Position numbers and translations under genes: made by a program. The notes under the pieces are model-generated. The model had not been told where the DNA came from, did not search any database, and worked only from the letters and a program-made list of their open reading frames with translations. From the NCBI GenBank assembly GCA_937931645.1, contig CALHAR010000009.1, forward strand, positions 1 through 64,000: a stretch of 64,000 nucleotides of DNA, given 5' to 3'. This document shows positions 18,575 through 27,390 of this stretch, one piece after another; the first letter of the stretch is position 1, and every line of letters begins with the position of its first letter. The stretch comes from an uncultured Alphaproteobacteria bacterium (GTDB taxonomy: Bacteria; Pseudomonadota; Alphaproteobacteria; Micavibrionales; Micavibrionaceae).

Positions 18575-18727
18575 AACATCCTGCAACAAATCAGCCACTA
18601 TCACCCAATTCTATAATATTAGGTAAAATTGTATCTAATATTAATAAACCCCCAATATTATCAAGTTATTATAGATAATTAGGGTTAATCACAGTCACAA
18701 GATGTATCAGGGTAGGGGTTTTATAGA

Positions 18728-21454
18728 TTGGACACATTTAATTATTCATTAGATAACACATCAACATTTGGTTGTGGTTGCCCAGGCTGTCAGCATGGGG
18801 GGACATTAGCCAACAGCGAAGCTCAATTCCAGAGTTCAAATGATTCTCTTGATGCACCAAGCAGCGAAGCGGATCCAACAACCTTTGCGAATTATTTAAC
18901 CACCGGATTTTGGGAAGATATTGGAGGGTCAGAGCGCTCATGGGCTCAAAATAATATCACTTTTAGTTTAGATGGATTTACTACCAGCCAGCAAGATGGG
19001 TTACGTAATGCCTTTGACTTATGGTCAGATGTTGCAGATATTTCCTTTACTGAAGTCAGTGGTGTTGCTGATATTTCTGTCTCTGTTGGAAATGACGGGC
19101 GCGCATATTCTGCTTCTACCACATCAGGAACAACAATCGTCAGTAATGTAATTTCTATTGATACCAGTGTTTATGGTTGGTCCAACTTCGATAAAGCAGG
19201 AGATTACGCTCTTCTCACCGCTTTACATGAAATTGGTCACTCTCTTGGCCTTGGACACACTGGAAATTATAATGGTAGTGCTACCTACGCCAATGATGCC
19301 CAATGGACAAATGACAGCCATCAGGCAACCGTACAATCTTATTTTAATGCCTCTAACATCGGCAGTGACCATATATCACTCACAGGATATCAATATCCTA
19401 CATCACCGATGTTGATTGATATTGTAGCCATTCAAAGTATCTATGGCGCAGATTATACAACACGAAGTGGTAATACGATATATGGGTTTAACTCTAATGC
19501 TGGGCATGACCAATATGATTTTGATTTAAATGAAGTCCCTTTCGCAATTTGGGATGGTGCAGGAAACGATACGATCGACGCTTCAGATTTTTCAACAAAC
19601 CAAACCATATATTTAACAGAAGGGAATTACAGTTCAACAGGGAACCTAACCAATAACCTCGTTATCGCGTTTGGTGCAAAGATTGAAAATGCCATTGGTG
19701 GGTCAGGTAATGATGAAATTTACGGCAATGACCTGGATAATATTATTTCTGGCAATGCAGGGTCAGATATCATTTATGGTAGCATCGGAAATGACACAAT
19801 AGACGGTGGCAATGGGTCTGACACTGTGAATTACTTTTATAGCGTCACTGACTTTGCTTATAACTTTATCAATAATACAACCGTTGCTTTAACAAATATA
19901 TTAGATAACTTCACGGATACCCTTTCTAACATTGAAAATTTCATCTTTTCTGATGGAACCTTTACATTTAATGGTCTTCAAACAAGTTATGGGGATCTGC
20001 AAACGTTAGGGCTACGCCTTTACTGGGAAAACGATGGAGTTTACAGACACGATTCTACTGAAACAGAAAATATAACTTTAACGGCAAATGATATCGGGTA
20101 TAGCGGCTCAACTGGTAATCAAATTACTTACGACCGTGATAACTATGACACAACGGTCACTGTCTTAAATACAAACGCCCCCAAACGCCTTTTATTAGAT
20201 GGCACCAGTCAAAGCGATGTTATCACTATCAACGGTGTCGCAAATACAAGTAAAGTCGATATATATGGCGGCGCAGGAGAAGACATCATTAATGTTAATG
20301 TTGGTGGTTTGGCTCATATTTATGGCGGCGACGGCAATGATACAATCACCAGTCAGGTATTAAGCAATAAATTATACGGTGGTGAGGGTGACGATGTGCT
20401 GACAGGGGGTAACGGCCGAGATAATCTTCAAGGCGGTAACGATAATGACACTTTGAATGGTGGTGGTAATCGTGATTGGCTCTATGGCGATGGCGGAAAC
20501 GACATCATTAATGGCGGTGATGGTAATGACATCATAAGAGGTGGTGAAGGTAATGATACGCTCAATGGCGGTGATGATTTTGACCGTCTCTATGGTGACG
20601 ACGGTGACGATATTATTGATGGCGGAAATGGTAATGACCGGATTTTAGGTGGTAATGATAATGACCAACTTTCAGGCGGCGCAGGACAAGATTTCCTCTA
20701 TGGTGAAAGTGGTGACGATACCCTCAATGGCGGCGAATCGGCAGATACGTTATTTGGTGGATCAGGAATTGATACCTTAAATGGCGGTAATCACAATGAC
20801 CGTGTTTACGGTGGGGATGATAACGATATCATCAATGGCGATGCAGGTTCAGATATTCTTAACGGTGAAAATGGTAACGATACCATCAATGGCGGAAACG
20901 GAAATGATGTCATACAAGGCGGCGTAGGAAATGATACTATTAATGGTGACGCGCATAATGACACGATTTATGGAGGTAATGGTAATGATATCATTAATGG
21001 TGGGCTACATAATGACAGCTTAAATGGTGAAGCTGGGAACGATATACTAAACGGTGATGACGGAACAGATACCCTATATGGCGGTGATGGAGAAGATATT
21101 CTAGTTGGCGGCGCAGGGGTTGATACCTTATTTGGTGGTAATGACGCACAAAGAGATGTATTTGGCTTCAGCGCCAGCGAGGATAGTGAAGACCGTATCT
21201 ATAACTTTACCTATGGAATAGACCAGCTCAACATAACAGATATTCTCAATGGTTATACGCATGGCGTTTCTGACATCAGCGAGTTTGTACAAGTGCTGCA
21301 CACTGGGTCACGCTTTGATATTCGTGTTGATAGTGATGGGGGTGGTGATAAATTTGTTCAAACAGCGCGTGTCTTCACAGATATATCAGATTCATTAACA
21401 GCAAATGATTTGTTAAATAATAATACGCTTATTGCAAACGAGACGCTGGCTTAA
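18728..21454 (+). CDS. RTX serralysin-type metalloprotease, type I secreted
   Basis: The 908-residue protein has a zinc-binding motif HEIGHSLGLGH at 167-177 (three histidines plus E168) and a Met-turn around M228 in SPMLID. RTX nonapeptides follow at about residues 320-365 and 510-810. A C-terminal secretion domain rich in D, S and T ends the protein, of the kind found in type I substrates. The start is TTG, chosen because an AGGGG box lies 9 bases upstream and no in-frame ATG is near. The N-terminus has three cysteines in CGCPGC (16-21), unusual for RTX proteases. It sits between the co-polymerase and the modification operon, so it may process matrix proteins. No transporter or inhibitor gene is adjacent. 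Confidence 0.92.
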   Translation: MDTFNYSLDNTSTFGCGCPGCQHGGTLANSEAQFQSSNDSLDAPSSEADPTTFANYLTTGFWEDIGGSERSWAQNNITFSLDGFTTSQQDGLRNAFDLWSDVADISFTEVSGVADISVSVGNDGRAYSASTTSGTTIVSNVISIDTSVYGWSNFDKAGDYALLTALHEIGHSLGLGHTGNYNGSATYANDAQWTNDSHQATVQSYFNASNIGSDHISLTGYQYPTSPMLIDIVAIQSIYGADYTTRSGNTIYGFNSNAGHDQYDFDLNEVPFAIWDGAGNDTIDASDFSTNQTIYLTEGNYSSTGNLTNNLVIAFGAKIENAIGGSGNDEIYGNDLDNIISGNAGSDIIYGSIGNDTIDGGNGSDTVNYFYSVTDFAYNFINNTTVALTNILDNFTDTLSNIENFIFSDGTFTFNGLQTSYGDLQTLGLRLYWENDGVYRHDSTETENITLTANDIGYSGSTGNQITYDRDNYDTTVTVLNTNAPKRLLLDGTSQSDVITINGVANTSKVDIYGGAGEDIINVNVGGLAHIYGGDGNDTITSQVLSNKLYGGEGDDVLTGGNGRDNLQGGNDNDTLNGGGNRDWLYGDGGNDIINGGDGNDIIRGGEGNDTLNGGDDFDRLYGDDGDDIIDGGNGNDRILGGNDNDQLSGGAGQDFLYGESGDDTLNGGESADTLFGGSGIDTLNGGNHNDRVYGGDDNDIINGDAGSDILNGENGNDTINGGNGNDVIQGGVGNDTINGDAHNDTIYGGNGNDIINGGLHNDSLNGEAGNDILNGDDGTDTLYGGDGEDILVGGAGVDTLFGGNDAQRDVFGFSASEDSEDRIYNFTYGIDQLNITDILNGYTHGVSDISEFVQVLHTGSRFDIRVDSDGGGDKFVQTARVFTDISDSLTANDLLNNNTLIANETLA
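19693..19830 (+). repeat. first RTX repeat block of the metalloprotease
   Basis: Several GGxGxDxUx-type nonapeptide units (for example GGSGNDEIYG and GGNGSDTVN) are encoded directly after the catalytic domain. Such units bind calcium and fold into a beta-roll outside the cell. Confidence 0.8.
20260..21150 (+). repeat. main RTX repeat block of the metalloprotease
   Basis: About 300 residues are made almost wholly of RTX nonapeptides such as GGDGNDIIR and GGEGNDTLN. The coding DNA is a 27-base degenerate repeat. This is far longer than the handful of units in classical serralysins and suggests a long calcium-bound rod. Confidence 0.88.
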
Positions 21455-22202
21455 AATTTTCTAAAAACTCAACCCAGTTCATGTCAGGAATAAAATTATA
21501 GGGCGGATAAAAATATCCATGTCGTCCGTAAAATCCGTACAAATAAGTATAAGAACCTTTCATCAAGGGATAAATCTTTCCTTTATTTGAGGGGTGCCAC
21601 ATATCAACTTCTTCAGGCAAAATATTTTGATTATTCTGCCATTGCCCTAAATTTAAAGGATTGAATGATTTATCCAACCCAACCCATAAATCATTCGTAT
21701 CTACCATCATCCACCCTTTACTGGTCAAAACCTCAACCATAGAATGGGATTGTACCTTAGTTTTATCTGTCGATAGAAAAGCTTGAATAGCTGAATTAGT
21801 CTTAGACGTCCCATAGATGCTAGCAATACGTGAGTTAAAACCTGCTAATCGTAACGTTTTATCCATCACACGGCTTCGGTCACTACATTGGGCGTATCTT
21901 AATGTATATAAATCCTTCGGCTCACGCGGCCTAAAAAAGGGCACTTGTTTTTGAACAGGTGTTAAATCTAAAACAGCCTTTTGAATGGCGCGAATATCAT
22001 TAATTTCATCATCAAAATTCGTATGCTCAGATAATTTATCCCAATCATAACCAGCTACTTCAATGATCTTATATATATAATTCTTATCTTCTGCCGTAAT
22101 AAGCTTAGGCACATGATGAGTGAACGCAATCACAAAAAATAAAGCCAAGAAGAGAATTGACACAATAAGGAATGTCTTTTTGATGGATAAACGTTTACTC
22201 AT
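21429..22202 (-). CDS. membrane-anchored transglutaminase-like protein
   Basis: The 257-residue protein has an N-terminal signal anchor (about 10-28) and a periplasmic domain with a plausible Cys-His-Asp triad: C106 in YAQCSDRS, H153 in SHSMVEV and D168 in MMVDTND. This is the order in transglutaminase-like and related cysteine proteases. The substrate is unknown. It is the last gene of the seven-gene modification operon, overlapping the acyltransferase by 4 bases, so it may act on the polysaccharide or on matrix proteins. Its last 26 bases overlap the 3' end of the RTX protease gene on the opposite strand. Confidence 0.75.
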   Translation of the reverse strand: MSKRLSIKKTFLIVSILFLALFFVIAFTHHVPKLITAEDKNYIYKIIEVAGYDWDKLSEHTNFDDEINDIRAIQKAVLDLTPVQKQVPFFRPREPKDLYTLRYAQCSDRSRVMDKTLRLAGFNSRIASIYGTSKTNSAIQAFLSTDKTKVQSHSMVEVLTSKGWMMVDTNDLWVGLDKSFNPLNLGQWQNNQNILPEEVDMWHPSNKGKIYPLMKGSYTYLYGFYGRHGYFYPPYNFIPDMNWVEFLENFKPASRLQ

Positions 22203-23284
22203 GCGTTAGCTTTCATTTTTATAGCCTGTATCCAACTTTGATAATCTCGTGGAAAGATGAGCGTGTTTATTCTTTTATATCGCATGAAAAACAAGACAAG
22301 TAAGCTACTGAAAATAAGGGATATCAATAAGCTTATAAAACCATACACACTTATTTCATAAATATTTTGTACACCTCCTGAAAACATTTCTAACGTTTTC
22401 CATGTTAAAAATAAAAATGGTTGATGCACTAAAAACACGATAATAGAATGCTGCCCCAACCAATTAATAAATTTTACTTTAGGCAAAAACCCTAAATATA
22501 CAAAAGACAACATGCCTGAAATAACTAATACATCACATAAAATCAGTTTCAAAGGACTCGATGCATCAAATAAGTACAGGCCCGTATACCCCAATACATT
22601 TTTGGTATAAATAGATATAAATTGGGTAACTAAAAAAAGAAACAGGAATAAAATAATATATTTTTTACCGTCTTCTCTTAAATACATGACAATAAAGCGT
22701 AAAACGAACCCTATAAAAAATAGATATAAGATATTAGAGGCTGTGAAGGGGATATAAGATGCATATTCATCATCTAAAAATCCTATCAAAGCATGGAAAA
22801 CCAAGGAAATCACAAAAACTAAAAATATAGAGCTTGATTTCGTCATAATAAGATTAAACAAAAGGAAAACCAAAAATATATGCGGTAAAAACCACAAGAT
22901 CTCACTGCCCGTTACAACATCAACCATTGATGGTGTTGCAATAAAATATCCTTTTACAATATCTAAGAAACTAAAATTTGCATTCAAAAATAATAAATTT
23001 AAGGTGCCGTACAGTATAAAAAATACAGTAAAGGGCACAAAAAACCGCCATATCCAAGTTATAATTTGTTGAGACGTTACCAGTTTAATAGGATATAAAA
23101 ATGGTAATAATAAAAATCCTATAACATGATAGTTATAAACGAATTGAAAAATTTCTAAATTTACCCCTGCCAATGATCTCAAGTGACCAATCATAACAGA
23201 TAAAATTAATACCCCCTTAACCGCATCAATTTGCGTTCTTGTAAAATATTCAATCGGGGATATAGAAAAGAAATTCTTCATCAA
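22199..23284 (-). CDS. membrane acyltransferase, acyltransferase-3 family
   Basis: The 361-residue protein has about ten hydrophobic segments and begins with TRTQIDAVKGVLILSVMIGH, the usual R..(10)..H opening of acyltransferase-3 enzymes. Such proteins move acetyl or succinyl groups to sugars of exported glycans. It overlaps both neighbours by 4 bases, which indicates translational coupling in the operon. It likely O-acylates the exopolysaccharide made here. Confidence 0.85.
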   Translation of the reverse strand: MMKNFFSISPIEYFTRTQIDAVKGVLILSVMIGHLRSLAGVNLEIFQFVYNYHVIGFLLLPFLYPIKLVTSQQIITWIWRFFVPFTVFFILYGTLNLLFLNANFSFLDIVKGYFIATPSMVDVVTGSEILWFLPHIFLVFLLFNLIMTKSSSIFLVFVISLVFHALIGFLDDEYASYIPFTASNILYLFFIGFVLRFIVMYLREDGKKYIILFLFLFLVTQFISIYTKNVLGYTGLYLFDASSPLKLILCDVLVISGMLSFVYLGFLPKVKFINWLGQHSIIVFLVHQPFLFLTWKTLEMFSGGVQNIYEISVYGFISLLISLIFSSLLVLFFMRYKRINTLIFPRDYQSWIQAIKMKANA

Positions 23285-24495
23285 TATTCTTCCTTTTCTC
23301 GCTCTTCGTGTTGGTTCAACACTGTGGGCGCCATATAAATAATAGATAAAAATACCCAGAAAAGGGAAAACCTAAAATTCTGATGGGTAAACCCATACAT
23401 CATCACGATGAAAAATACAGCTGTGTAAAAAATAGGGTTAGGACGTAAAACCTTAAAAATCAAAAAAGAAAACAATAAGGTTCCCATTAATCCATAAGAA
23501 AAGAAGATAGTTGCCACACCGGAATGGAGTTCTTGATTATGTCCACCTCCTTCGTGCCGCCAAAATGCCCCTTCTCCCGCCCCCAAGATAAGGAAAATAG
23601 GGTTTTCAACCAAACGGTCATAACCACGCCCTTCAAGGCTATCATCCCCTTCGTCACCAATACTCACTATTCTTTCTGCGGCTTTTTCAATAGCGCCATA
23701 ATTAGAAAAGTCTAAGGATATATTTGATAGCTGCGTGATACCCGCAATAATAAGAAAAGGAATAATGAGAAAAATAATATTACGATATTTACTTTTGAAA
23801 GCCTCTAACGTGAAAAACAAAAAATAAAGTAAAGCCAATGTAATGATCCCTGCTTTTGATAAAGCAACAATCTGTATGTAATATAAAAGACCTAATAAAC
23901 CATAATCTAGTAAATTTAATTTTGAATTAGATTTAATGAGAAATAAGATAGAAGCGGACAATAAAACCCAATACGCCAATTGATTTGGGTTATTAAAGGT
24001 TCCAACAGCGCGAAAAGCATGGCTGGTCGGGATAAATTGTATATGCAAAAACTGTATAATGACGGTTAACACAACACCATATAAAATGATATTCAAAATG
24101 GTTTTTGGGTATTTACGCATTAAAGAGCTGGTAAATATAAAAACACCAATATTAAATATATAAATGGCACTCGTCAGAAGGAAACGTATATCAGGGTAGT
24201 AAACATAATGAATCATGTTAATCAAAAGGGAATGCGCCGCAAATATTAATCCTACTAAATAAATTTGATTAGCTTTTAAATCTTTATTAATTAAAAAAAC
24301 AACGAAGCTCGACCCCATTGCCAAAAACAGTATAAAGTCTGCGGGTTGCGGGTAACCGCTTGTAAAAATATAAAATGGTGAAAGAACCAGATAAAGGAAA
24401 AATAATAAAATCAATAGCCCTGATTCAAAACTAATATTTTGATTATTAGTTATTGCGTATTTTGAACCGATATTGAGAAATATTTTAAAAATCAT
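23281..24495 (-). CDS. O-antigen ligase/polymerase-like membrane protein (Wzy candidate)
   Basis: The 404-residue protein has about eleven transmembrane segments and a large periplasmic loop near the C-terminal third (ENPIFLILGAGEGAF, then GGGHNQELHSG). This is the pattern of the Wzy_C/WaaL superfamily, in which the loop carries functional arginine and histidine residues. In this setting it most probably polymerises flipped repeat units in the periplasm. Ligase activity cannot be excluded. Confidence 0.82.
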   Translation of the reverse strand: MIFKIFLNIGSKYAITNNQNISFESGLLILLFFLYLVLSPFYIFTSGYPQPADFILFLAMGSSFVVFLINKDLKANQIYLVGLIFAAHSLLINMIHYVYYPDIRFLLTSAIYIFNIGVFIFTSSLMRKYPKTILNIILYGVVLTVIIQFLHIQFIPTSHAFRAVGTFNNPNQLAYWVLLSASILFLIKSNSKLNLLDYGLLGLLYYIQIVALSKAGIITLALLYFLFFTLEAFKSKYRNIIFLIIPFLIIAGITQLSNISLDFSNYGAIEKAAERIVSIGDEGDDSLEGRGYDRLVENPIFLILGAGEGAFWRHEGGGHNQELHSGVATIFFSYGLMGTLLFSFLIFKVLRPNPIFYTAVFFIVMMYGFTHQNFRFSLFWVFLSIIYMAPTVLNQHEEREKEEY

Positions 24496-24504
24496 TCTAT
24501 CTTT

Positions 24505-25215
24505 TTACTTTTTAATAACCGCAATATTAGAAAAACACCACCACGGTAATAGACGACCTAAAACCTCACCAAATTTCATGATAGCGGGAACACTGTTACA
24601 GCCCTTTATCTGAACATAATCATTTTTATATTCCACCACATCTAACTTTAAAATATTTTCTAAAAAATTAATCCAGTGTGACATATCCCATGTCATCACA
24701 TGTCCTCTGTTCACATAGTGGGTCTTGGTAATATTACTAATCAAAACATTAGGTCGCGCAGGGTTTGGGACAGCCAAAATAAGATGTCCTCCCTCTCTTA
24801 CCAACGTCAAAACATCATGCACGGCCTGTACGGGATTAAGAATATGCTCTAAAACATGGGACATAATGACCACATCAAACTCTCCTTTAATCTTATCGGT
24901 AATATCAAAATTTGTTTCATCGATCAGGTGTACCGCTTTTGGTGTCACGCGCTGTTGCGTAATATCCAAACACTGTTGGTAGGCGTCTGCAATATATATA
25001 TCACGGGTTTGAGCACTCTTTTGGTCAATTAAATTAACCATCTGCCCAATGCCGCAACCAATATCTAAAATGCTATCCCCTTCTTTGGAATATTTAATCG
25101 CCAAATCACTAATAATCCTGTGATAAGGAAGGTCAATTTTATTTCCCTCCATATTTAAATGCTTATTACCTTTGTCTTCCCATTGATCAATTTTTTGAAC
25201 AGATTTTGTGGTCAT
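24505..25215 (-). CDS. SAM-dependent class I methyltransferase
   Basis: The SAM-binding motif is ILDIGCGIGQM near residue 50, followed by the typical VVIMSHVLEHILNPVQAV and a GGHLILAVPNP segment. The start is taken as the ATG at 25215 because a GGAG box lies 6 bases before it and its ATGA overlaps the stop of the upstream sulfotransferase. A TTG four codons upstream has no such support. The likely role is O-methylation of a sugar in the repeat unit or of the chain end. The C-terminus has a hydrophobic stretch that may touch the membrane. Confidence 0.85.
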   Translation of the reverse strand: MTTKSVQKIDQWEDKGNKHLNMEGNKIDLPYHRIISDLAIKYSKEGDSILDIGCGIGQMVNLIDQKSAQTRDIYIADAYQQCLDITQQRVTPKAVHLIDETNFDITDKIKGEFDVVIMSHVLEHILNPVQAVHDVLTLVREGGHLILAVPNPARPNVLISNITKTHYVNRGHVMTWDMSHWINFLENILKLDVVEYKNDYVQIKGCNSVPAIMKFGEVLGRLLPWWCFSNIAVIKK

Positions 25216-26093
25216 GTGGTACTCCAATATTTTGTTAACTGCGGATCATGATGATGAATAAAATTTATATCTTTTTTGACACTATCTTTAATATAGTTTT
25301 GAATACTATCAGGAATAATATAATTTGGTTTTGTTAAGTTATTTATTTTATTTTTATAAAATTTATCATCTGGTTGAAAATTTATGTCCAACCCTAAAAA
25401 ACTATAAATATTTTTTATCATAGTGACAGGATTGTTCTTAATATCTTCATAAGCCCCTAAAAATAATTGGTCTTTTGGTACATGGCTTTGCCACTTTAAA
25501 ACTATATCTTTTAAATTAGATTTATGCTTAGCAAAGGAAGAGCTTAGCCATACCATCATTTCTTCTTCGCTTACGCTTTGAAAATCTCGCCCTTCAATCA
25601 TTACAAAGTTCTGAATAAGGCTAGAACGTAACTGTTGCACGGGATCACGCAAGATAAGAATAAACTTCATCTTAGGATTTAAGCTTAATAATTTTTCAAT
25701 ATAAACTGGTGCAACATTGCAATAAGCAGGTGTATATTCACCCGCTATACGGCCTTTAGTAAAAGTGTCTTTAAAAAGATTTCTATACCAATCAAAAGAC
25801 ACAGGTTTGCAGAAAAAATAATAATCCCACAACAAATACTTAAAAAAACTATTTTTATAAAATTCAGGTCGATACGGAAACTTCATAAACGCCGCAAGTT
25901 TATGTTTGAAGCGTCCCGTTAATTGCCATTTATAACGTGGTTTATGACACGGCACGTTTGGGTCAATAGCATCTAAGAAGTGTAATTCCTTTAACGGTGG
26001 AACCCAACTTTGTGGATGGTGCGCAATCATAGAAAAAACCCAAGACGTTCCCGCACGTTCAGTTCCAACACCTATAAAATCTGGCTTATTCAT
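25212..26093 (-). CDS. sulfotransferase-family protein
   Basis: The 293-residue protein has the PAPS-binding loop GTERAGTSWVFSM near residue 8 and the 3'-phosphate segment ILILRDPVQQLRSSL near 145, as in carbohydrate sulfotransferases of the Sulfotransfer_1/3 type. It is in the middle of the operon between flippase and methyltransferase, overlapping the flippase gene by 8 bases. It would sulfate a sugar of the polysaccharide in the cytoplasm. It is clearly different in sequence from the sulfotransferase at 13633-14409, so two positions may be sulfated. Confidence 0.87.
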   Translation of the reverse strand: MNKPDFIGVGTERAGTSWVFSMIAHHPQSWVPPLKELHFLDAIDPNVPCHKPRYKWQLTGRFKHKLAAFMKFPYRPEFYKNSFFKYLLWDYYFFCKPVSFDWYRNLFKDTFTKGRIAGEYTPAYCNVAPVYIEKLLSLNPKMKFILILRDPVQQLRSSLIQNFVMIEGRDFQSVSEEEMMVWLSSSFAKHKSNLKDIVLKWQSHVPKDQLFLGAYEDIKNNPVTMIKNIYSFLGLDINFQPDDKFYKNKINNLTKPNYIIPDSIQNYIKDSVKKDINFIHHHDPQLTKYWSTT

Positions 26094-27390
26094 ATTCTTT
26101 TTTACTCCCTAAAACCCCATGAAAGAAAATATAGAAAAGCGCAGAGCCATTACGAACATTAATCGCAATAACCGTTGCCATGGCCGCCCCCAAGATACCA
26201 AAATGAGGAATAAGAATAAGGTTAAGTGCAATATTTAAAATAGCCGCCATAAAGGTCAACCACATCGCCTGATATTCATATTTGGTCATAATCATAAGGA
26301 AGGGGATAGGACCCCATAACGAATTCAATGCATATCCCGCCAATAAGACATACATCACAGGCAGTGCATACGCATACTCAACCCCCAAGAAATGAATAAT
26401 ATAAGGCGCAATTAAAGCCAAGGCCCCCGCCAATAGCACGGTAAAGCCTGCTTGAAATCTCAGTGTTTTAAAATAAAGGCGCCTAAGGCCGTTATAATTT
26501 TTTTTATGAAATAATTCTGATGCACGCGGTGAAAATATAATGTTAAGCACCATCATTCCAATTGTCACTGCTTGGGCTAATTTCGCACCGACACTATAAA
26601 TTCCAACTTCAGTAGCCGTCGTTAGAATCCCGAGCATAATAATATCAGCACGCAAGATTAAAAATTGCACCGAAATAACAAGCATCATAGGAAAGGAAAT
26701 CTTTAACCATGTTTTATATTGTTTTTTTTCAAATATTTTATTTTTCTCTTTTACACGTAGAATTAATGTTAACAATGTAAAAAAGGAAAAAATAAATAAA
26801 CTTACAAAAATAGAAAAAATAGTTATTAGAAAAAATTGCGCCGACGTAAAAGAAACGCTTGTTAAAAACAAGAAAAGTAAAACGCCAAGAAGTAATATCT
26901 CTTTTAAGCTACTCTCATAAGCAATTGCCAGCGTGCCTTTTTTAAAACCTTTTAAAATGCCACTATTCAACTTAACCAAAGCCAAAAGCGGGGTTAAGCC
27001 AATACCTATCAGCAACGCTTCCTTGGGGTATTCTGCTGTAAAACCTAACTTTATAAGAATATTAAAAACCAAAAAACCAACAAAGCTGGATAGAAAAAAA
27101 ACCCAAAAACTACTGAAAGTTACAAATTTTTTTAAACCCGTTTCATATTCATCAGATATCATTTGTGGTACGATTCTAACCGCACTAGCCTGAAAACCAA
27201 AATTACCTAAAAGCGCGCAAATCATTGATGTTGAAAATACAAAATTATAAATCCCATACTCAGCAGGACTTAATTGTTTCGCCAACATAATGTGAACCAA
27301 AAATCCACACCCTAAACCAATGGCTTGCACAGAAAATAAACGCATTAAGGTTTTTATTAGAATTGAGTTTTTTTTATCCTCTACCGCCAT
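26086..27390 (-). CDS. polysaccharide flippase, Wzx/MOP superfamily
   Basis: This inner-membrane protein has about 12 to 14 transmembrane helices and typical MOP-family features such as LSPAEYGIYNFVFS near the N-terminus and ILIPHFGILGAAMATVIA near the C-terminus. It would move lipid-linked repeat units across the inner membrane for the Wzy candidate. I place the start at 27390, where the ATG overlaps the end of the amidotransferase gene by 10 bases. An ATG at 27426 is possible but lacks a ribosome binding site. Confidence 0.88.
   Translation of the reverse strand: MAVEDKKNSILIKTLMRLFSVQAIGLGCGFLVHIMLAKQLSPAEYGIYNFVFSTSMICALLGNFGFQASAVRIVPQMISDEYETGLKKFVTFSSFWVFFLSSFVGFLVFNILIKLGFTAEYPKEALLIGIGLTPLLALVKLNSGILKGFKKGTLAIAYESSLKEILLLGVLLFLFLTSVSFTSAQFFLITIFSIFVSLFIFSFFTLLTLILRVKEKNKIFEKKQYKTWLKISFPMMLVISVQFLILRADIIMLGILTTATEVGIYSVGAKLAQAVTIGMMVLNIIFSPRASELFHKKNYNGLRRLYFKTLRFQAGFTVLLAGALALIAPYIIHFLGVEYAYALPVMYVLLAGYALNSLWGPIPFLMIMTKYEYQAMWLTFMAAILNIALNLILIPHFGILGAAMATVIAINVRNGSALFYIFFHGVLGSKKEYE

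Noticed and set aside
20260-21150. Regularly spaced repeats that could be mistaken for a CRISPR array
   Set aside because: The 27-base periodicity is in frame and encodes RTX nonapeptides. There are no unique spacers and no cas genes.
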